From Tragulus kanchil (lineage: Eukaryota; Chordata; Mammalia; Artiodactyla; Tragulidae), in the NCBI GenBank assembly GCA_022376925.1, contig JAIOJX010000006.1, positions 55,461,658-55,525,657 of the forward strand: a DNA stretch of 64,000 nt, read 5' to 3'. Below, piece by piece: positions 24,240 through 37,177 of the stretch. A program made the translations under genes and the position numbers. The notes under the pieces are model-generated. The model was not told the origin of the DNA, searched no databases, and worked only from the letters and a program-made list of their open reading frames with translations. Within the stretch, counting starts at the first letter, position 1; the number at the start of each line of letters is the position of its first letter.

Positions 24240-26406
24240 GGTCTTGGTCCATCTCCTGGCTTTTCAAGGGCTATGGAGTACCCAGGCCTCATGTCACTGT
24301 CTTTCCATTGGCTGCATGCTTGGTGCTCTTGTCCAGTAGAGTAGTAATACAGTGCAGTGATAAAAATCAAGGACTCTGCGATCAGTGAACTAGCTATACC
24401 TGCAAGAGTGATATTGGACAGGTTATTTAACCTTGGTCTGTTTCTGTTTCCTCTTGTGTGAGCGGAAGGGTGATAGGTGGTTATGAGAATGAGTTGATGA
24501 TAAGCACATCATGTGCTTGTACAGGCCTGCACCCAGTGCCCACTCCACACCCTGAGCTGCCATCTTGTTTTCAGTGATACTGTCATCGTCATTATCGTAA
24601 TCATCATCAAGACCTGCCTCTCCCAAGACTCCAACGCATAAGGGTGGCTTTGAAGCTAAGCAGCTGATTCTGAACCATTGTGTATGAAAATTCACTTGTA
24701 ATAAGAAACTTTAGGAGAAGAGTCTCAGAAAGCAGCTTTCTTTAAAATGAAAATATTTGCTTGAGTGATAGCTGGAGAAATAGTGTGTGCTGTTATTTGG
24801 AAAGTACAAGCACAGTGTGGGGTTCTTTTTTAAAAAAATCTTTTTTATTCTTTAGAAACAGAAATAAGAGTCTTACCCTTTTTATGTTAATCAAGTTTAT
24901 CCTAGAGGCTCTGTTTATTCACATTAAGTGGGATGGAATATGACAGTTTATAATTTAATTTTTCCTCAAACCTATTTTAGCATCATTTCCAATTCTCAAT
25001 CAAAGAACTTTATGTAAAATATTCCTCGGTGAGGAAATGGATGGCTTGTTGCCATTTGATTTAGAAGAAATCTTCAGATTTTATCATTAGGACTTCTGTT
25101 TGGATTTAAGACTTAAAAATAACAAGAGCTGTGTCTGATGCTGCTGTGGAGTTTATGCAGTGGTGTAGACTCATAACCAGATCCTTTCAGTGCTTTGGTG
25201 AGTAGGGCCTTTGGATCAAGTCTCCACTAAAACGGTTTCCTGTGTGGTTTTACTCTGCATGTTAGTTTTTCTGATCTGGGTTCCATCAATATGGTGTGAT
25301 AGTACTTTTTTTGGTGGTTTTAGCAGTATATCCTAAAAATGTATATCTGGTCTTGGTCCATCTCCTGGCTGGCATGGAGTACCCAGGCCTCATGTCACTG
25401 TCTTTCCATTGGCTGCATGCTTGGTGCTCTTGTCCAGTAGAGTAGTAATACAGTGCAGTGATAAAAATCAAGGACTCTGCGATCAGTGAACTAGCTATAC
25501 CTGCAAGAGTGATATTGGACAGGTTATTTAACCTTGGTCTGTTTCTGTTTCCTCTTGTGTGAGCGGAAGGGTGATAGGTGGTTATGAGAATGAGTTGATG
25601 ATAAGCACATCATGTGCTTGTACAGGCCTGCACCCAGTGCCCACTCCACACCCTGAGCTGCCATCTTGTTTTCAGTGATACTGTCATCGTCATTATCGTA
25701 ATCATCATCAAGACCTGCCTCCCAAGACTCCAACGCATAAGGGTGGCTTTGAAGCTAAGCAGCTGATTCTGAACCATTGTGTATGAAAATTCACTTGTAA
25801 TAAGAAACTTTAGGAGAAGAGTCTCAGAAAGCAGCTTTCTTTAAAATGAAAATATTTGCTTGAGTGATAGCTGGAGAAATAGTGTGTGCTGTTATTTGGA
25901 AAGTACAAGCACAGTGTGGGGTTCTTTTTTAAAAAAATCTTTTTTATTCTTTAGAAACAGAAATAAGAGTCTTACCCTTTTTATGTTAATCAAGTTTATC
26001 CTAGAGGCTCTGTTTATTCACATTAAGTGGGATGGAATATGACAGTTTATAATTTAATTTTTCCTCAAACCTATTTTAGCATCATTTCCAATTCTCAATC
26101 AAAGAACTTTATGTAAAATATTCCTCGGTGAGGAAATGGATGGCTTGTTGCCATTTGATTTAGAAGAAATCTTCAGATTTTATCATTAGGACTTCTGTTT
26201 GGATTTAAGACTTAAAAATAACAAGAGCTGTGTCTGATGCTGCTGTGGAGTTTATGCAGTGGTGTAGACTCATAACCAGATCCTTTCAGTGCTTTGGTGA
26301 GTAGGGCCTTTGGATCAAGTCTCCACTAAAACGGTTTCCTGTGTGGTTTTACTCTGCATGTTAGTTTTTCTGATCTGGGTTCCATCAATATGGTGTGATA
26401 GTACTG
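24240..26406. repeat. Tandem duplication 8 (offset 1109 to 1099)
   Basis: Copies are 24240 to about 25307 and 25349-26406, with a 40-base filler between (tttttttggtggttttagcag...). Copy 2 lacks about 8 bases near its start (ctggcttttcaaggg against ctggctggcatgg). Contains a MIR element in each copy. Confidence 0.92.
24350..24545 (+). repeat. MIR SINE (ancient)
   Basis: acagtgcagtgataaaaatc, aaggactctgcgatcag, ggttatttaaccttggtctg and tttcctcttgtgtg follow MIR in forward order. Duplicated at about 25448-25646. Confidence 0.7.
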
Positions 26407-26971
26407 TGTTTTTATTAGATCAGGGGTCTGAGGACTCTGCCATAATTCTAAAGAACTAACAGCAGTCATATCACTATAATTATTACTGTGTATATCCTAG
26501 ACAATGTATAAGTAATCTGAATATCAAAAAATAGGTTTTATTTAAAGATAAAAATTGTAGATATTTTCACCACTGATTTGTAGAAATTAGGTAGAAGGAA
26601 AGCAAAAATAAAGAGAAAGGGAAGGAATTATCCATGCAGTTTACATGGATGTCTTTTACTTTTGGAGTCACACAATTAAATTCTCTCTTCTGATGTCTAA
26701 AAGTCAAGTTTAATAATGTTTGACTACCATAAGAAACTAAACTCTTTCCAGCTGCATTTGGCCCAATACCATTTTGTATTTCAAACATTCTTAAATTATT
26801 GCTGACCTAGTTCTGTGAGTTATGTCTGGAACTACGTATCTTTGACTTCCGGTCTTACCATAAGAAAGGTGTGGTCTTTTAATTCTTTTGGGTTGCATTA
26901 TAAACATACACGCAAACACACACACACAAAACCTTCATACTGCCAAGGTGAAGATACTCCAGAACATTTTT

Positions 26972-27295
26972 TTTTTTTTGCCTTTTTTTTTTCTTTTTCT
27001 TGTTTTAGCTTTACAGAGTTTTGTTGTTTACTGCCATACATCAACCTGAATCAGCCATCGATATACGTTATGTCCCTTCCCTCTTGAACTTCTCTCCCAT
27101 CTCCCTCCCCATCCCACCCCTCCAGGTTGTTATAGAGCCCCTGTTTAAGTTCCCTTAGTCTTTCAGCAGATTCACATTGGTTGTCTTTTTACATATGGTA
27201 ATATAAGTTTCCATGTTATTCTTTCCATACATCTCACCCATTCTTCCCTTGCCCCAGGGTCCATAAGTCTGTTCTCTATGTCTGTTTCTTTATTA
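26972..27295 (-). mobile_element. Short 5'-truncated L1 3' end with 14-bp TSD
   Basis: It reads in reverse as ruminant L1 3'UTR with a T-rich start (its A tail). TSD is tccagaacattttt at 26958-26971 and 27296-27309. It is about 325 bases long, so only the 3'UTR was copied. Identical insertion in the duplicate at about 28164-28488. Confidence 0.8.
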
Positions 27296-28163
27296 TCCAG
27301 AACATTTTTAGCATTCATTTTTAGGTAGCATTTTTCCTGCCATATTTGCAGCTGGTGGGGAAGTTACTCTTTGCTGAGATCACTCTCAGCAGTCTGTGCT
27401 GCTAGTTCTTATGTCTACTCCCTTCTTTCTCATTATGAGAAAGTGCTGTCTCTTTCTGTTACTGCTTCCCTCCTGCAGCTGTTACCACTTGTCCCAAAGT
27501 TCCTGGGCATGTGCTCAACCCAGAGCATGCAACACTTAGACTCTCAGTTAAGGTCTCCCACTTGTCACAGTGATGGCACAGCTTCTGCCATGGCATATGC
27601 ACTGACAATCCCACCACTGACCCTTCAGCTTGGATAATTCTAAAGAACTAACAGCAGTCATATCACTATAATTATTACTGTGTATATCCTAGACAATGTA
27701 TAAGTAATCTGAATATCAAAAAATAGGTTTTATTTAAAGATAAAAATTGTAGATATTTTCACCACTGATTTGTAGAAATTAGGTAGAAGGAAAGCAAAAA
27801 TAAAGAGAAAGGGAAGGAATTATCCATGCAGTTTACATGGATGTCTTTTACTTTTGGAGTCACACAATTAAATTCTCTCTTCTGATGTCTAAAAGTCAAG
27901 TTTAATAATGTTTGACTACCATAAGAAACTAAACTCTTTCCAGCTGCATTTGGCCCAATACCATTTTGTATTTCAAACATTCTTAAATTATTGCTGACCT
28001 AGTTCTGTGAGTTATGTCTGGAACTACGTATCTTTGACTTCCGGTCTTACCATAAGAAAGGTGTGGTCTTTTAATTCTTTTGGGTTGCATTATAAACATA
28101 CACGCAAACACACACACACAAAACCTTCATACTGCCAAGGTGAAGATACTCCAGAACATTTTT

Positions 28164-28488
28164 TTTTTTTTTGCCTTTTTTTTTTTCTTTTTCTTGTTTT
28201 AGCTTTACAGAGTTTTGTTGTTTACTGCCATACATCAACCTGAATCAGCCATCGATATACGTTATGTCCCTTCCCTCTTGAACTTCTCTCCCATCTCCCT
28301 CCCCATCCCACCCCTCCAGGTTGTTATAGAGCCCCTGTTTAAGTTCCCTTAGTCTTTCAGCAGATTCACATTGGTTGTCTTTTTACATATGGTAATATAA
28401 GTTTCCATGTTATTCTTTCCATACATCTCACCCATTCTTCCCTTGCCCCAGGGTCCATAAGTCTGTTCTCTATGTCTGTTTCTTTATT
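28164..28488 (-). mobile_element. Duplicate of the short L1 3' end
   Basis: Same element and same TSD as at 26972, carried in copy 2 of duplication 9. The T runs are longer by a base or two. Confidence 0.78.
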
Positions 28489-29026
28489 ATCCAGAACATT
28501 TTTAGCATTCATTTTTAGGTAGCATTTTTCCTGCCATATTTGCAGCTGGTGGGGAAGTTACTCTTTGCTGAGATCACTCTCAGCAGTCTGTGCTGCTAGT
28601 TCTTATGTCTACTCCCTTCTTTCTCATTATGAGAAAGTGCTGTCTCTTTCTGTTACTGCTTCCCTCCTGCAGCTGTTACCACTTGTCCCAAAGTTCCCTG
28701 GGCATGTGCTCAACCCAGAGCATGCAACACTTAGACTCTCAGTTAAGGTCTCCCCACTTGTCACAGTGATGGCACAGCTTCTGCCATGGCATATGCACTG
28801 ACAATCCCACTGTCACCTGACCCCTTCAGCTTGGATAAGTGTTCCCACTACCTTTGGGAATATCTTAAAGATGAACTTTGCTCCATCTTCTTAGAATATT
28901 TCTGGTCAGGATGACTTTATGTTATTTAGTACCTTTGTTTTCTGTTCTGGTTAGTTCAATTACTATTAGAAACCTCCAAAATTCCTGTTAATTCCTTTCA
29001 ATTTGGATGAAATCCCTTTTGTATCA

Positions 29027-29233
29027 TGTTAGTTACTCAGTCATGTCCAACTGTTTGCAACCACATGAACTGTAGCCCACCAAGCTCCTGTGTCCATGGC
29101 ATTTTCCAGTCAAGAATACTGGAGTGGGTTGCCATTTCCTTCTCCAAGGGGATCTTCCTAACCCAGGGATCAAACCCCAGTCTTCAACACTGCAGGTAGA
29201 TTCTTTGCAGTATGAGCCACCATGGGCTTCCCC
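29027..29233 (-). mobile_element. Bov-tA SINE, near full length
   Basis: Reverse reading gives gggaagcccatggtggctc (tRNA-Glu head with A box), the B-box-like part (gggtttgatccctgggtta), then the tail homologous to the BovB end (ttggacatgactgagtaac). Moderately diverged. Confidence 0.88.
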
Positions 29234-29634
29234 TCTGTATAATGACCTAATATCCTGAGAATGTGGGGTGTCTTTTTTTTTAGAACTTTTCAATACCAGA
29301 AAATTTTCAAGTCTCTGCTCCAAATATATGAAAATTCCTGGATCCTCAAAATAGAAGGATCTTTGAAAAACCATCTAATCCATTTCCTGATTCATGTCCC
29401 AAAATGAAAGTCCAATCTGTTTTAAGTCTTCCCAGATTTCTTTAGTAACACTTTGGTTTTATAAAAATTTTAATTTCCATACCACAGATTCCTTATCAGG
29501 TCTATTAAAGTCCTGGTCATACTGCCACAGTCTGTGGCTACCAACTATTGGCCTCACCTCCTGGTCAGGGCAGCCATGTGGTACTACCACAGAGAACACC
29601 ACCTAGCCTGGTCTGGGTTAAGAGAACCTACCTG

Positions 29635-29952
29635 GGGCTTCCCTGGTGGTCCAGTGGGTAAGGATACCGCCTTGCAGTGCAAGGGGCGCCGGTTCGATCC
29701 CTGGCCTGGGAAGATCCCACGTGCCACGGAGCAGCTGGACCAATGTGTCCAATTACCGAGCCAGAGCTCTGGGGCGCATGCGCCCAGAGCCGGTGCTCTG
29801 CAACAACAGAGGCCACTACAATGGGAGGCCCACGTGGGCCGAAGAACAAAGATGGATGAAAATAGATAAATGAAAGACCAATAGAAGTGGCCCACCCCTT
29901 TCCCCCCCAACCCCGCAAAATAAATAAATAAAATAATATATATATATATATA
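29635..29952 (+). mobile_element. CHR-type SINE with 15-bp TSD
   Basis: Full element from gggcttccctggtggtcc to an aataaataaataaaat tail and a TA microsatellite. TSD aagagaacctacctg is exact at 29620-29634 and 29953-29967. A and B boxes are intact. Confidence 0.92.
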
Positions 29953-30039
29953 AAGAGAACCTACCTGAAAAATCTCATCACACTTCATCTACACTAGCTT
30001 CTTTCTTGCTTCCTTCAGTAAACCCACCATTTCCTGCTC

Positions 30040-30415
30040 TGGGACCTTCACACGTGATATTCCCTCAGCCTCGAGTCCGTCTCCTTTTTCTTTACCATGC
30101 CAGGCTTCTTTGTAGCCTTAATGTTCCAGCTGAAATATTACCTCCTCATCAAGGTCTCCCTGACCACCTATCTGAAGTACATGATTTTTCCTCCACTCCT
30201 TCCCACTCTTTATTCTCCCACAAGTTGCCTTACTTTCACCTCCTCACAAGATTAAAATCTATTCCTAACTATACAGCTGTTTATTACCTATACCCCACTT
30301 GAGACTGTAACTTCTGTGAGTTCAAAGACCCGATCTGCTTTGTATCTTCCTATATCTCTTACACTTACTGCAGCCTCTTGCACATAGTGGAATTTTTCAT
30401 GGATGACTGACAGAA
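30040..30415 (+). repeat. L2 LINE 3' end (ancient)
   Basis: gggaccttcacacgtgatat, ggcttctttgtagccttaat, tcaaggtctccctgaccacc, tgagactgtaacttctgtga and gcctcttgcacatagtgg follow the L2 3' end in order. Confidence 0.75.
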
Positions 30416-30844
30416 TACATTCATCAATATCAGGCTATTTTTCTCATCTTCTGCTGACCCAAATGACAAAGCACCCAAAATATAAGCTGAATAGAGCCTG
30501 TGGTGGTATGAAGCCAATGGAAGGTGACTTGTCCCAGGTCTCACCTCCATTCAGAGCCTTATATTTAGACTTCTAAGCTTGTCTCTGAACTAAGAAATCC
30601 ATAGTCACAGAGATACTCTGACAGAATTGAAAGAAGAAGACAATTTGAGTCTTTTAAATATGTGTCCCATTACTGGCCACAACTCCAGTAAGTGGTACAG
30701 TAGGATTAAATGCTGTGATTACTCCAGGAGTTGCACAGGTGTATTAAGCTCTATTTTTTATGTGTGGAGAACATCAATTAGATGTAAACATTTAAAACAT
30801 AAAGTTTTGAATTATGCTTTTAGTTATTTCTTCAGATTTTAATA

Positions 30845-31905
30845 AATTGACAGCTTCAAAAATAGAAGTTGCCTTTGTGGATCACAACAAAGGGTGGAAA
30901 TTTTTGAAAGAAATGGAAGTACCAGACCACCTTACTTACCTTCTTCAAAACCTGTATGCGGGACAAGAAACAGAGGTAAGAACTGGACATGGAACAACAG
31001 ACTGGTTCCAAATTGGGAAAGGAGTACATCAAGACTGTATATTGTCACCCTGCGTATTTAACTTATATGCAGAGTATATCATGTGAAATGCCGGTCTAGA
31101 TGAAGCAGAAGCTAGAATCAAGATTGCTGGGAGAAATATCAATAATCTCAGGTATGCAGATGACACCATCCTTTATGGTAGAAGGTGAAGAGGAACGAAA
31201 GAGCCTCTTGAGGAAGGTAAAAGAGGAGAGTGAAAAAAAATCTGGCTTAAAACTCAACATTCAAAAAACAAAGATCATCGCATCTGGTCCCATCACTTCA
31301 TGTCAAACAGATGGGAAAACCATGGAAACAGTAACAGACTTCATTTTCTTGGGCTCCAAAATCACTGAAGATGCTGACTGCAGCCATAAAATTAAAAGAC
31401 GCTTGCTCCTTGGAAGAAAAGTTATGACAAACCTAGACAAAAGCAGAGACATCACTTTGCAAACATAAGTCCGTATAGTCAAAGCTATGGTTTTCCCAGT
31501 AGTCATGTATGGATGTGAGAGCTGGACCATAAAGAAGACTGAGTGTCAAAGAATTGATGCCTTTAAACTGTGGTGCTGGAGAAGACCCTTGAGAATCCCT
31601 TGGACTGCAAGGAGATCAAACCAGTCAATCCTAAGGAAAATCAGCCCTGAATATTCACTGGAAAGACTGATGTTGAAGCTAAAGCTGAAGTTCCAGTACT
31701 TGGCCACCTGATGCAAAGAGAAACAAGCCCTGATGCTGGGGAAAATAGAAGGCTGAAGGAAAATAGGATGACGGAGGATGAGATGGTTGGATGGCATCAC
31801 TGACGCAGTGGACAAGAGTTTGAGCGGGCTCTGGGAGATGGTGAAGGACAGGGAAGCCTGGCGTGCTGCAGTCCATGTGGTCTCAAAGAGAATTGAACTG
31901 AGAAA
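30845..31905 (+). mobile_element. BovB LINE fragment (reverse transcriptase and 3' end), first copy
   Basis: BovB is an RTE-type LINE spread through ruminants. The sequence encodes typical BovB RT text: GHGTTDWFQIGKGVHQD, then YADD (31153-31164, catalytic Asp pair), LNIQKTKIIASGPITSC, FLGSKITEDADCSHKIKRR and MYGCESWTIKK. It is split by a stop at 31084-31086 (YIM then TGA), frameshifts and a further stop, so it is a dead copy. Its terminal cacgactgagtgactgaa is missing here by error but present in the second copy. Confidence 0.92.
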
Positions 31906-31984
31906 CTGACCCGAACGATGAAAAGTGTGAACATTTAAAACATAAAGTTTTGAATTATGCTTTTAGTTATTTCTTCAGATTTTA

Positions 31985-33050
31985 ATAAATTGACAGCTTG
32001 GCCTTTGTGGATCACAACAAAGGGTGGAAATTTTGAAAGAAATGGAAGTACCAGACCACCTTACTTACCTTCTTCAAAACCTGTATGGGGGACAAGAAAC
32101 AGAGGTAAGAACTGGACATGGAACAACAGACTGGTTCCAAATTGGGAAAGGAGTACATCAAGACTGTATATTGTCACCCTGCGTATTTAACTTATATGCA
32201 GAGTATATCATGTGAAATGCCGGTCTAGATGAAGCAGAAGCTAGAATCAAGATTGCTGGGAGAAATATCAATAATCTCAGGTATGCAGATGACACCATCC
32301 TTTATGGTAGAAGGTGAAGAGGAACGAAAGAGCCTCTTGAGGAAGGTAAAAGAGGAGAGTGAAAAAAAATCTGGCTTAAAACTCAACATTCAAAAAACAA
32401 AGATCATCGCATCTGGTCCCATCACTTCATGTCAAACAGATGGGAAAACCATGGAAACAGTAACAGACTTCATTTTCTTGGGCTCCAAAATCACTGAAGA
32501 TGCTGACTGCAGCCATAAAATTAAAAGACGCTTGCTCCTTGGAAGAAAAGTTATGACAAACCTAGACAAAAGCAGAGACATCACTTTGCAAACATAAGTC
32601 CGTATAGTCAAAGCTATGGTTTTCCCAGTAGTCATGTATGGATGTGAGAGCTGGACCATAAAGAAGACTGAGTGTCAAAGAATTGATGCCTTTAAACTGT
32701 GGTGCTGGAGAAGACCCTTGAGAATCCCTTGGACTGCAAGGAGATCAAACCAGTCAATCCTAAGGAAAATCAGCCCTGAATATTCACTGGAAAGACTGAT
32801 GTTGAAGCTAAAGCTGAAGTTCCAGTACTTGGCCACCTGATGCAAAGAGAAACAAGCCCTGATGCTGGGGAAAATAGAAGGCTGAAGGAAAATAGGATGA
32901 CGGAGGATGAGATGGTTGGATGGCATCACTGACGCAGTGGACAAGAGTTTGAGCGGGCTCTGGGAGATGGTGAAGGACAGGGAAGCCTGGCGTGCTGCAG
33001 TCCATGTGGTCTCAAAGAGTCAGACACGACTGAGTGACTGAATTGAACTG
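31985..33050 (+). mobile_element. BovB LINE fragment, second copy (duplication 10)
   Basis: Same element with the same stops and frameshifts; YADD at 32282-32293. Shared disabling mutations show it is a duplicate of one insertion, not a second insertion. The 3' end (gagtcagacacgactgag) is complete here. Confidence 0.92.
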
Positions 33051-36000
33051 AGACCTCTCAACTTCTGTGAGACCCTGAAACCAGATGTAAATGTGTGTTT
33101 TCTCTACTCAGACAATTATCAGAAGCTATTATTTCCATGGCATTTATATATTTACTCCAGAAATGTGTATTAAATATTTGCTAAGTGCAAAATTCTATAT
33201 AACGTGCTAGTCATAAAGAGGGAGAAAGGAAACAAGAAGAGCACCAGTTACACACATTAAAGTGCTCATGTTGTTTCTTTAGAAGATTAATCCTGCAAGA
33301 ATGTATCAGACGTGTGGTATGAGGTGAGAACTAGATATGGTGGTCCAGTTCAGGCCTGTGATGATGAGAATCTGAACTTGGTTAAAAGCAGTGAGGCAGT
33401 GTTGGTGGACATAGAATCCTTTCAGCAACAGGCTATTTGAAGGTGACACCAAGGTTTCGTGCCTTTTTAACTCAGGGGAAGGTGCAGGGAACAGGACATG
33501 CTTCATGTATCTACCATCACTTGAGCCCATGTCCCCTCCCACCAAGGCCCGATGCCTGCATCTCCATTATCTCACTCACTCTAGAAGCCTCTGAATCCCC
33601 CTTGTAGTCAGTTAACTGTGTCTGTCTGTCTGCTACTCCTCTTCTTCTGTGTCCATTTGTGGTTCAGAACAACCTTCTGCATCACAAGGGAAGATTCCAG
33701 AGTCCTGTTTCTCCTGTTTCTGAATTGTCTTGAACTTTGTAAAGAAACCCATGATGGTTCTGAAGTTACAATTTGCTTCTCTCCTTTCTGTCTTTGGACC
33801 CCAAAGCCTTAAAACACTAGTGTCCCAAACCAGGGAAGGAATAAGCCATGTTTCCCCTCTGAAATGTGATTCCTGTGATGAGGGTGAGTGAAAGAGTGTA
33901 CCCTTCTCTGTGGTTGCATGGGAAGCCCAGTGCTGGGGGGGATGCTGGAGACTCTGAACTCTGGTTCTTACACAGAACCTGGAACGGAAGATGTGGGCAT
34001 GTGAGCTGCTGGGGCAGAGAGCTGAAGGTCCCATCGTGCTGGAGAGCTGGGTGCCAAGAGGAACACCTGATTTCCCTGTTAGTGTCTAGAGCATCAGCTG
34101 GGAGGATGAGAAGTGGGAGGCCAGGTTTAGCAGGCAGACTCAGCTCAAGTACTATCTCAAGTACTGTGACAGTTTCTCAAGCCAGAGGCCTTTCTTTTTC
34201 CCTCCCCTAACATCCGGTCATTTCTTACTGACTGAGTGTATGACTGTCTTTTCACCCCTGGCCAGGCATTTCCTGAAAGGCAGGGACAAGAAATTTGTCT
34301 CTCTGTCCCTTCCTCCCTACCTGACCCCTTGCTTCACATATCCAGATTTGTTGAATTGCAGTAATAGCCTCTTTCTTAAGATCCAGGGGAGGTAGCTGAC
34401 TTTTTGGGTGACTGAGGCTTTATTTGGAGACTCAGAGTGGGATGCTGGAATTGGTCAATTCAATTTTGATGGAAGGAGAGGAAGAAGAGCCTTTTCATGT
34501 AAGCACCTACCTCTCCTTACCCTTGACTCAGCTCAGCACAGTCTCACATTCTTTCAGGTATGGAAGTGTGTCTTTTGAGCTTGTTGTTGGAAATCGGCTT
34601 TACAGATGTGGTTGGCCATCTTTGAAATTGGGCATTCTCCGGGCTCAGTCACCAGTCTTCTGGCTCAGGTCTGGGAGAGCCAAGTCCAGTGGTGATGTCT
34701 TCCTTGCCTGTTGCACAACAGGAAGATGGCCTCTGCCCACCTTGGGGACAGAAGGTGGAAGAAGCCAAGAGCTCCAGCCCTGGACCCAGCTTCTCTCAGT
34801 CAGTGTTAGAATAACTTATTTACTGAGAACACTATCTCTCAGTTTTCCTTCTTGGCCCCCCTTGTTGGGGCCCACCTCTCTTTCCATTCATTATGCACAT
34901 TAAGTGCTGAAAACACCAAAATACAGGACTCACCAGACCTCCTCAGAGGACTGTCTGCTTCAGACGCAGATCCCTCCTTGCCACACCTACCCATTGTTAC
35001 TCAGTGGCATTAGAATTCCAGATCCCACCTCCACTGACTGTTTTAGACCCCTCATCTCAAGGAGGGGAGTTCAGGTCATGACATTCTGCTTTGTGTCTTT
35101 CCTCTTTCCCACTTTTGACTTGCTTTTCCTTCTTGCCTCTATTTAAGTAGCCCATGAGAGCTGTGGAATATTGATTTTCCAGTTCCTACACTTCCTCTTC
35201 TCCTTCGTGTCCCTGGGGGCAACCTCCTTTCTAGCTCCCTGCTCTTCTTTCTAGCTGGCAGTGTTATGCAGCAGGATAGTGGGTTACCCTGGTTCTCTGG
35301 CTGCTCTGAGCTTCTCTGGTTTATGCCCCCAACTCCAGCCACCACTCACTCTCTCCTGAAGGAAAGTGGAAGCGATTGAAAGAAAGCCCCAGGGAGTGAG
35401 CACTGTAGTCGCCTGTTGCAGTCTTTGCCATCTGCTTTAAGCCATTTCCTTACAGTTGCCTTCAACTGGTTTCCCAATAGTATGTGCAATTCTGAATGGG
35501 AGGAAATGGATTGAGAATGAAATGAGTTGTGTACAACATCAATAGCATTCATATCTGTGCTTGATTTTTAAAAAGAATCTTCAGCTCTGTTGGAATTTTG
35601 AATAGAAGCCTCCTGTGCAGTTGGGTTCTGAGGTAATGGGCTTATGCTTTGGTCCTTCATGACCAAATCTCTGCATCTTGCGCTCCCTAGCCCACCATCT
35701 CTATCCCCTGGCAATCCATTCTGGTTAGAAAAGCAGAGCACGTAGGATTTATTTCTCTCCAGATTTCATGTCTAAGAAAATGTGCAAGTAAAACAGAATC
35801 TGTTCCATTGCCAAGCATCCAAGTTCATATATTTTACAGTGTACACAGCAAGCTTAGTCTTGTAGATGAGGAATACAACAAAATGCTACTGTGATGAGCC
35901 CAAAGTCAGGACTCAAAAACCTCAGAGTTAAGTCATTAGGCACAGAGAGTCTGCTCGGGAAACCATCCTGGGAGAAAAGTGGTGGCAGAATGGCAGGGGT

Positions 36001-37177
36001 TGCGCTGGTGTAGACACTGGACCTGTGTTCCTCCCAGACATTGGTGCCATGACAGCATATCTAGTGGGTCTTGAAGGTGTGCTTTTCATACTTAAACTGC
36101 ACCACAAACTAACTAGACAGCACCTAGGATGGCCCATGGTAGGTGGGAACTGACTTCAGACTCAAGCAGGGCCCTTGTTTGAATCCAGCTTGGAGAGAAA
36201 ACTCAGTAGCCGAGAAAGCCAGAGCTGGTACCAGCCACTTATGGCCTCTGCTTAGGGATGGAGACTTGCTGTTCCCTGCCAGGCCTTTCTGCCCAGAGAT
36301 GCCAGTAGAGCAGGATAAATGCTCCAGTCCAGCACTGCAAGGTTCAGCATCTTGACAGGCGACTGACCTGGCTGTACTAGCACATTGTCCCCTGACTCTC
36401 CCCATACTTTTATCCCCCCAAAACCAAAAGATACAGAAAAAACTTAAGGTGATGAGTGGATTTATTTGTAAGAAATCACAGTCCCACAAGAGGAACATTC
36501 AGACCACACAGGATTTGCATATGTGGGAATGTGTGTGGCTTGGTATGAACTGTTTACTGTGATGGCTGCAAGTGATAGCTCTGTGATTGTGTTCCTAGGT
36601 TGTGCCATGTGGGTGATTAGTATTCACGAGGGTATTTTCAGAGGATGAGAAATGTTCAGCATCACAGCATGCACATCATACAGAATGACAAGGGAGAATA
36701 ATTTCAAATGTGTTTCAGGGCCTATTAATCCCATTTTTATATCTTAATTTCATAAAGTAGTATTAAGAACGGAAAAGAAGACAAACTCCACTGTTTACTC
36801 TGTCTCTTCAACTATTTACTAATCTCTCAGAGACAGCTTGATTATTCCCGTTCATCTTCTGGTGGAGAGGAGCTATTTTAATTAAGGTGATTGAGAGACA
36901 AAAAACAATATAATAGCTCTGAACTAAAATGAACAAAACTAACCTTAAAGACAATTTTGTATACAATGACTACTTCTCTCAGTTTGTGAGGACTTATACG
37001 TGCTATGGAAAAGAGATTTTCAAGGAAACTTTTAACCCAAACCAATAAGCTTATAGGTTGAAGTATAGATTTTGATAGCAAGTATTTAATTTGCAAATAT
37101 CAGCGTCCAACTTTCTCTAGCTGTATCTGTAGATCAATTTATAATAGCTTCCCTTTAAGTTTTATATCTCAGAAACA
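33051..37177. other. Intron 2, no gene or clear repeat
   Basis: Unique-looking sequence, free of tandem duplication. Several ORFs of 110-160 codons (33866-34210, 34424-34903, 36124-36498) have no recognisable domain and no splice context. A weak L2-like scrap may lie near 33150-33220. Confidence 0.5.

Larger units (their letters stand above)
26442..28837. repeat. Tandem duplication 9 (unit 1192)
   Basis: Copies are 26442-27633 and 27634 to about 28837. The end of copy 1 is degraded (cccaccactgaccc against cccactgtcacctgacccc in copy 2). T-run lengths differ in the L1 tail. Each copy holds the same short L1 3' end with its TSD. Confidence 0.93.
30787..33050. repeat. Tandem duplication 10 (offset 1143 to 1129)
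   Basis: Copies are 30787 to about 31905 and 31930 to about 33050. Copy 1 has lost about 21 bases near its end (the tcagacacgactgagtgac part of the BovB terminus). Copy 2 has lost about 13 near its start (gcttcaaaaatagaag). Nearly the whole unit is BovB. Confidence 0.93.

Noticed and set aside
31985..33050. Second independent BovB insertion
   Set aside because: It shares the stops, frameshifts and flanks of the first copy, so it is the same insertion duplicated.
34424..34903. 159-codon ORF
   Set aside because: It has no recognisable motif and lies alone in an intron; an ORF of this length can arise by chance in 64 kb read in six frames.
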